From positions 1 to 8,295 of the forward strand of contig JAGGSM010000039.1 of NCBI GenBank assembly GCA_021159105.1: a stretch of 8,295 nucleotides of DNA, written 5' to 3'. Shown here in pieces: positions 4,317 through 8,295 of this stretch (position 1 is its first letter; every line of letters begins with the position of its first letter). A program made the position numbers and the translations under genes. The notes under the pieces were generated by a model that saw only the letters and a program-made list of their open reading frames with translations, made no database searches and had not been told where the DNA came from. This stretch comes from Candidatus Bipolaricaulota bacterium (GTDB taxonomy: Bacteria; Bipolaricaulota; Bipolaricaulia; UBA7950; UBA9294).

Positions 4317-6740
4317 ATGTACGACCGATTCTCGCGTGAATCGATGGAGATAATCGCCTTCTCTCAGGAGGAGGCCGAGGAGTGGCGCCACAGCTACGTG
4401 GGGACGGAGCACCTCCTCCTCGCCTTCCTGCGCACTAAGGAGAACAACGTTTTCCGCTTCCTCACCACCCACGGCGTGACCTACGAGAAGGTCGCCGCCC
4501 TGCTGGAGTCGGAGAAGGGACGCGGGAAGGTGCGCCTGTCTGCCGATGACCTGGAACCGACACCGAGGCTCAAACGCGTGATGAAGATCAGCTTCGAGGA
4601 AGCGCGTCGTGCCGGGCTGAACACCATCCGCCCCGAGCACCTGCTGATGGGGATGCTGCGCGAGGGAGAGGGGACTGGGGCCGCGATCCTCCTCCACCTG
4701 GGGATCGACCTGAGCAAGACGCGCGCCTACTTCCTCCCGTCGGCCGGTGTGGGAATGGCGCTTAGATCGACGCGCCGCCCGCAGCAGCAACGGAAGAGCG
4801 ATCTGTCCGATTTTGGCCGCAACCTCATCGAGGAGGCGGAAGCAGGGCGCCTAGATCCGGTAATCGGGAGGGATGGGGAGATGGAGCGGATCATTCAGAT
4901 CCTCACCCGCCGCAAGAAGAACAACCCGGCGCTGATCGGAGAATCGGGCGTTGGGAAGACGGCGATCGTCGAGGGGCTGGCGCAGAAGATCGTGACCGGG
5001 GACGTCCCCAGCCTCCTGCGCTCAAAGGAGATCATCGAGCTCGACATGGCCTCGATCGTCGCCGGGACAAAGTACCGCGGGGAGTTCGAGCAGCGCCTGA
5101 AGACGCTGATCAATCAGGTGATGGAATCTGACGACATCATCCTGTTCATCGACGAGCTGCAGACCGTCGTCGGCGCCGGTGGGGCGGAAGGGGCGATCGA
5201 CGCCTCCTCCATCCTCAAACCGCCGCTCGCCTCAGGGGCGATTCAATGCATCGGCACGGCTACGTTAGATGAGTACAGAAAGTCGGTGGAGAAGGATCCG
5301 GCGTTGAAGCGCCGCTTCAAGACGATCCTCGTCGAGGAGCCGTCCGTGGAAGAGACGGTGAAGATCATGAAGGGGCTTCGTCCGCACTACGAGCGTCACC
5401 ACGGGGTGAAGATCACAGACGAAGCGCTCTACCAGGCGGCGCGCCTCTCGGACCGTTACGTGACCGATCAGTTCCTCCCGGACAAGGCGATCGACCTGAT
5501 CGACGAGACCGCGGCGCGGATCAAGCTGCAGAGCTCGCTATTGCCCGATGACGTTCGCGAGCTGATGAGCGAGATAGATGACCTGGACGAACAGGAGCAC
5601 GAGGCCGTGGCTGCGCAGGACTACGAGACCGCGGCGCGGCTGCGCGATCGGAAGGCGGAGCTGGAGCAGGAGATTGAGCACATCACGGGCAATTCGCACT
5701 TGGCGAATGAACTGCAGGCGACAGGCAAGGACGTGGCGCAGGTGGTCTCCATGTGGACGGGGATCCCGATCGGGCATGTCCAGGAGGAAGAGACGACGCG
5801 CCTGGTGCACATGGAGGAGAAGATCCACGACCGCCTCGTCGGCCAGCACGACGCGGTGCAGGCGATATCCCGTTCGATCAGGCGAGCCTACGCCGGGGTG
5901 AAGAACCCGCGGCGACCGGTTGGTGTATTCATGTTCCTCGGGCCGACCGGAGTGGGAAAGACCGAGCTTTCGAAGACCCTGGCCGAGTTCCTGTTTGGGG
6001 ATGATGATGCCCTGATCCGCGTCGATATGTCCGAGTACATGGAGAGGTTCTCCGTCTCCCGCCTGACCGGCGCACCTCCGGGCTACGTCGGCTATGAAGA
6101 GGCCGGAGAACTGACTGAGAAGGTCAGGCACCGCCCGTATTCGGTGATCCTGTTCGACGAGATCGAGAAGGCGCACCGCGACGTGTTCAACATCCTCCTG
6201 CAGGTGATGGAGGACGGGATCCTCACGGACTCGCAGGGCCGGCGCGTTGACTTCCGCAATGCGGTCCTCATCATGACTTCGAACGTGGGAAGCGAGATGA
6301 TCACCGATCGCGGCACGCTCGGATTCAGCGATGAACGGGTCGACTCCGACGAATCGTATAAGGAGATGAAGGACCGAGTGATCGGAGAGGTGAGAAAGGT
6401 CTTCCGCCCGGAGTTCCTGAACCGGCTCGATGACGTCATCGTCTTCCATCAGTTGACGCGTGAGCAGGTGCTGGAGATAGCCAACCTCATGCTCGACGAG
6501 CTGAAGGAGCGCCTGATCGAAGAACACGGGATCACGCTCACCCTCGATGAATCGGCGAGTGAGCTGCTGATCGAACAGGGCTACGACTCCAAGTACGGAG
6601 CGCGACCGATGCGTCGCGCGATCGAGCGGCTGATGGAGAATCCGATCTCAGAGCTGATCCTCAACCACTCCTTCGAGCGGGGGTCGACGATCGTCGCCTC
6701 AGCCGACGGCGAGGAGATGCGCTTCACCCGAGGGAAGTAA
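4317..6740 (+). CDS. clpC: ClpC-type AAA+ unfoldase, ATPase subunit of the Clp protease
   Basis: A hexameric ATPase that unfolds proteins and feeds them to the ClpP peptidase. The 807 residues carry the ClpC order of domains. The Clp N-domain repeats are at about 1-145 (EHLLLAFLR and EHLLMGMLR). The first ATPase has Walker A GESGVGKT at 208-215 and Walker B IILFIDEL at 274-281. A middle UVR/coiled-coil domain spans about 412-460 (DYETAARLRDRKAELEQEI). The second ATPase has GPTGVGKT at 542-549, pore loop GYVGYEEAG at 589-597, Walker B VILFDE at 610-615, sensor TSNVGS at 654-659 and GAR at 761-763. LGF at 668-670 fits the ClpP-docking tripeptide. The short UVR middle domain separates it from ClpB, which has a long coiled coil. 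Gln282 replaces the His common in DELHT. The genes for CtsR, McsA and McsB, usual partners in Firmicutes, are not beside it. The start has a perfect AGGAGG. radA begins 1 nt after the stop. Confidence 0.97.
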   Translation: MYDRFSRESMEIIAFSQEEAEEWRHSYVGTEHLLLAFLRTKENNVFRFLTTHGVTYEKVAALLESEKGRGKVRLSADDLEPTPRLKRVMKISFEEARRAGLNTIRPEHLLMGMLREGEGTGAAILLHLGIDLSKTRAYFLPSAGVGMALRSTRRPQQQRKSDLSDFGRNLIEEAEAGRLDPVIGRDGEMERIIQILTRRKKNNPALIGESGVGKTAIVEGLAQKIVTGDVPSLLRSKEIIELDMASIVAGTKYRGEFEQRLKTLINQVMESDDIILFIDELQTVVGAGGAEGAIDASSILKPPLASGAIQCIGTATLDEYRKSVEKDPALKRRFKTILVEEPSVEETVKIMKGLRPHYERHHGVKITDEALYQAARLSDRYVTDQFLPDKAIDLIDETAARIKLQSSLLPDDVRELMSEIDDLDEQEHEAVAAQDYETAARLRDRKAELEQEIEHITGNSHLANELQATGKDVAQVVSMWTGIPIGHVQEEETTRLVHMEEKIHDRLVGQHDAVQAISRSIRRAYAGVKNPRRPVGVFMFLGPTGVGKTELSKTLAEFLFGDDDALIRVDMSEYMERFSVSRLTGAPPGYVGYEEAGELTEKVRHRPYSVILFDEIEKAHRDVFNILLQVMEDGILTDSQGRRVDFRNAVLIMTSNVGSEMITDRGTLGFSDERVDSDESYKEMKDRVIGEVRKVFRPEFLNRLDDVIVFHQLTREQVLEIANLMLDELKERLIEEHGITLTLDESASELLIEQGYDSKYGARPMRRAIERLMENPISELILNHSFERGSTIVASADGEEMRFTRGK

Positions 6741-6741
6741 C

Positions 6742-8079
6742 ATGGCCTACCGCTGTAGTCACTGTGGCTATCGGTCGGTGAAGTGGTTCGGCAAATGCCC
6801 TAACTGCGGCGAATGGGACACGTTCGTCGTGGAGAAGGATGAACAGACGGAGGATCGCTCCTGGATCGGGGAGGAGGTCCTTCCGATCAGCCGTATCGAC
6901 CTCGGCGACGTCAAGCGCCTGGAGTGTGGCATCGGCGAGGTCGATCGCCTCCTCGGTGGAGGCCTTGTCCCTGGGGGAGTGATCCTGTTCGGTGGCGAGC
7001 CTGGGATCGGCAAGTCGACCCTGTTGCTGCAGATCGCTGAAGGGTTCGCTGAGCGCTACGGGCAGGTCCTCTACGTCTCCGGCGAGGAATCGGCCGCCCA
7101 GATCAAACTGCGCGCGAGCAGGCTCAATGTGTCGAGCGATGAGCTGTACGTCCTCTCCGAGCAGAGCATGCACCGCATCATCGCAGCAGTGGAGAAGATC
7201 AATCCAAGTTTGTTGATTATCGACTCCATCCAGACGACCCTATCCGAAGACGTCCCTGGTGAAGCGGGGAGCGTGCGCCAGATGCGCGAATCGAGCGCCG
7301 AGCTGACGCGCCTCACCAAGGGGCGCAAGATGGCGACCTTCCTCGTTGGGCACATCACCAAAGGGGGAGCCTTCGCCGGGCCAAAGACGGTGGAACACCT
7401 GGTGGACGTGGCGATCTACCTGGAGGGGAACCGCGGGGAGGACGTGCGGATCCTTAGATCGGTGAAGAACCGCTTTGGGAGCACTGACGAAGTGGCGGTC
7501 TTTCAGATGCAGGCAAGCGGCCTGAAAGCGATCACCGATCCATCTCGCTTCTTCCTTGCCGAACACCAGGACGATCCGCGGCCGGGCACGGTGATCGTCC
7601 CCATCCTCGAGGGGACGCGGCCGATACTCGTCGAACTGCAGGCGCTCGTCTCCCCGACCGGTGGCTACGGCGTGCCGCAGCGCAGGTGCAGCGGCCTCGA
7701 TTACAACCGCATCCTCCTCCTTCTGGCGGTAATAGAAAGACGGTTAGGGGTGAACACCTCCGGGGCGGACGTCTACCTCAGCCTCGCTGGGGGATTGGAG
7801 ACGAAGGAACGCGGAACCGACCTAGGTGTGACCGCTGCGGTCGTCTCAAGTTTGCGCAACAAGGCGCTACCGAAGCGCACGGTGATCGTGGGGGAGGTTG
7901 GCCTGACCGGCGAAATCCGCGGGGTGAAGAGGCTGCGCGAGAGGATCGTCGAGGCGGGGAAGCTCGGTTACGAGAGGATCATCGTCCCGAAGAAGGGACT
8001 GCCGGCGACAAGAGCGAAGATCGAAGTGATCGCAGTAGAGGCGATCGAGCAAGCGATGAACGAACTTGGAATAGTGTGA
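6742..8079 (+). CDS. radA: DNA repair protein RadA (Sms), branch-migration ATPase
   Basis: RadA is a RecA-like ATPase that helps process recombination intermediates during homologous recombination. The 445 residues show the N-terminal C4 zinc finger (Cys5, Cys8, Cys19, Cys22) and a RecA-type core with Walker A GEPGIGKST at 85-93. The segments YVSGEES at 111-117 and LLIIDSIQT at 158-166 contain the Walker B Asp161. The RadA signature KNRFG is at 242-246. A C-terminal Lon-protease-like domain spans about 280-445 (AGGLETKERGTDLG at 349-362, GEVGLTGEIRGVKR at 384-397). Length and order match the family. The ATG lies 1 nt after the clpC stop, with AGGGAAG at 6731-6737 as ribosome binding site inside clpC, so the pair is surely co-transcribed. 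clpC-radA adjacency is also seen in Bacillus. Confidence 0.97.
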   Translation: MAYRCSHCGYRSVKWFGKCPNCGEWDTFVVEKDEQTEDRSWIGEEVLPISRIDLGDVKRLECGIGEVDRLLGGGLVPGGVILFGGEPGIGKSTLLLQIAEGFAERYGQVLYVSGEESAAQIKLRASRLNVSSDELYVLSEQSMHRIIAAVEKINPSLLIIDSIQTTLSEDVPGEAGSVRQMRESSAELTRLTKGRKMATFLVGHITKGGAFAGPKTVEHLVDVAIYLEGNRGEDVRILRSVKNRFGSTDEVAVFQMQASGLKAITDPSRFFLAEHQDDPRPGTVIVPILEGTRPILVELQALVSPTGGYGVPQRRCSGLDYNRILLLLAVIERRLGVNTSGADVYLSLAGGLETKERGTDLGVTAAVVSSLRNKALPKRTVIVGEVGLTGEIRGVKRLRERIVEAGKLGYERIIVPKKGLPATRAKIEVIAVEAIEQAMNELGIV

Positions 8080-8086
8080 GAAATGA

Positions 8087-8171
8087 ATGATTGAGAGATC
8101 GGATCATGGCTGGAATGCACGATTCGGATGGAATCGAGCAGATCGCACAGTGAGTCAATCACTCAATAATC
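8087..8171 (+). repeat. Inverted repeats in the radA-phosphorylase spacer
   Basis: The 121-nt spacer (8080-8200) holds several small inverted repeats. TGATTGA (8088-8094) can pair with TCAATCA (8155-8161), or ATTGAG (8090-8095) with CTCAAT (8162-8167). CGATTC-GGATG-GAATCG (8120-8136) forms a 6-bp hairpin and TGAGT-CAATC-ACTCA (8151-8165) a 5-bp one. None is followed by a run of T, so I do not call a rho-independent terminator. The two long-range pairings exclude each other, as in switching leaders, but this may be chance. No convincing promoter is visible. Confidence 0.25.
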
Positions 8172-8200
8172 CAATGGCTAGATCGATTTGGGGAGGAACG

Positions 8201-8295
8201 ATGGCAGATGCACGCATGGAGAAGCTAAATAAAGCAGCAGCAACCCTAAAAGCGAAGTTGCCAAAGGTACCCGATATTGCCCTAGTGCTCGGCTC
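8201..8295 (+). CDS. Probable purine-nucleoside phosphorylase, N-terminal fragment cut by window edge
   Basis: The open frame runs from ATG 8201 off the right edge, giving 31 complete codons: a helix-like stretch (MADARMEKLNKAAATLKAKL) and then PKVPDIALVLG, followed by TC of a probable Ser codon. An N-terminal helix followed by P-x-I-A-L-V-L-G-S resembles trimeric purine-nucleoside phosphorylases, where this phosphate-binding stretch continues as GSGLG. Those enzymes split purine nucleosides with phosphate in the salvage pathway. GGAGG at 8192-8196, four bases upstream, supports this start over ATG 8216. Codons are more A-rich (AAT, AAA, CTA) than in the genes before it. A methylthioadenosine phosphorylase or an unrelated protein cannot be excluded from so short a piece. 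Confidence 0.6.
   Translation, partial: MADARMEKLNKAAATLKAKLPKVPDIALVLG

Noticed and set aside
5503..5639. A 17-bp exact repeat (5503-5519 and 5623-5639) within clpC
   Set aside because: Both copies encode the same short peptide Glu-Thr-Ala-Ala-Arg in different domains with the same preferred codons, so coincidence is enough to explain it.
5538..6527. A 329-codon open frame on the minus strand opposite clpC
   Set aside because: The plus strand here encodes unmistakable ClpC motifs, and the antisense translation is low-complexity His/Leu/Arg-rich with no recognisable domain.
8120..8165. Rho-independent terminator after radA
   Set aside because: The hairpins are only 5-6 bp and none is followed by a T run.

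Overview
The window is a GC-rich (about 60% by eye), gene-dense stretch of a bacterial chromosome made of conserved housekeeping genes. There is no phage, transposon, CRISPR array, rRNA or tRNA. Several starts are GTG or TTG, and Shine-Dalgarno sequences are strong (GGAGGT, AGGAGG). The gene order has a Firmicutes flavour: a glmU-prs-ctc-pth block as in Bacillus, then clpC-radA, which are also neighbours in Bacillus. However, the GlmU here is only half a protein, and the ctsR-mcsA-mcsB genes that usually precede clpC are absent. I cannot assign a phylum. An uncultivated lineage such as Bipolaricaulota/Acetothermia is only a guess.

Layout: (1) positions 1-977, minus strand, trpS (tryptophanyl-tRNA synthetase), complete except for the last few C-terminal residues, which lie beyond the left edge. 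(2) 978-1360, the only long non-coding stretch. It looks like a divergent promoter region followed by a roughly 200-nt leader that can fold, including a possible pairing that would mask the next ribosome binding site. (3) 1361-4261, plus strand, a tight operon: a stand-alone GlmU acetyltransferase domain, prs (PRPP synthetase), rplY/ctc (ribosomal protein L25) and pth (peptidyl-tRNA hydrolase), with junctions of a 4-bp overlap, 19 nt and 0 nt. (4) 4245-8079, clpC and radA, 1 nt apart, with a possible promoter of their own inside the end of pth. (5) 8080-8200, a 121-nt spacer with inverted repeats but no convincing terminator. (6) 8201-8295, the first 31 codons of a probable purine-nucleoside phosphorylase, cut by the right edge.

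Together the genes cover precursor supply (GlcNAc-1-P for the cell wall, PRPP for nucleotides), translation upkeep (charged tRNA-Trp, L25, recycling of peptidyl-tRNA), protein quality control (ClpC) and recombinational repair (RadA). I see no obvious new defence or mobile system. The observation most worth following is the GlmU reduced to exactly its C-terminal acetyltransferase half, in the usual glmU position and with all catalytic residues intact. Next are the unusually high density of GATC sites (about 139 by hand count) and the foldable leader before the truncated glmU.
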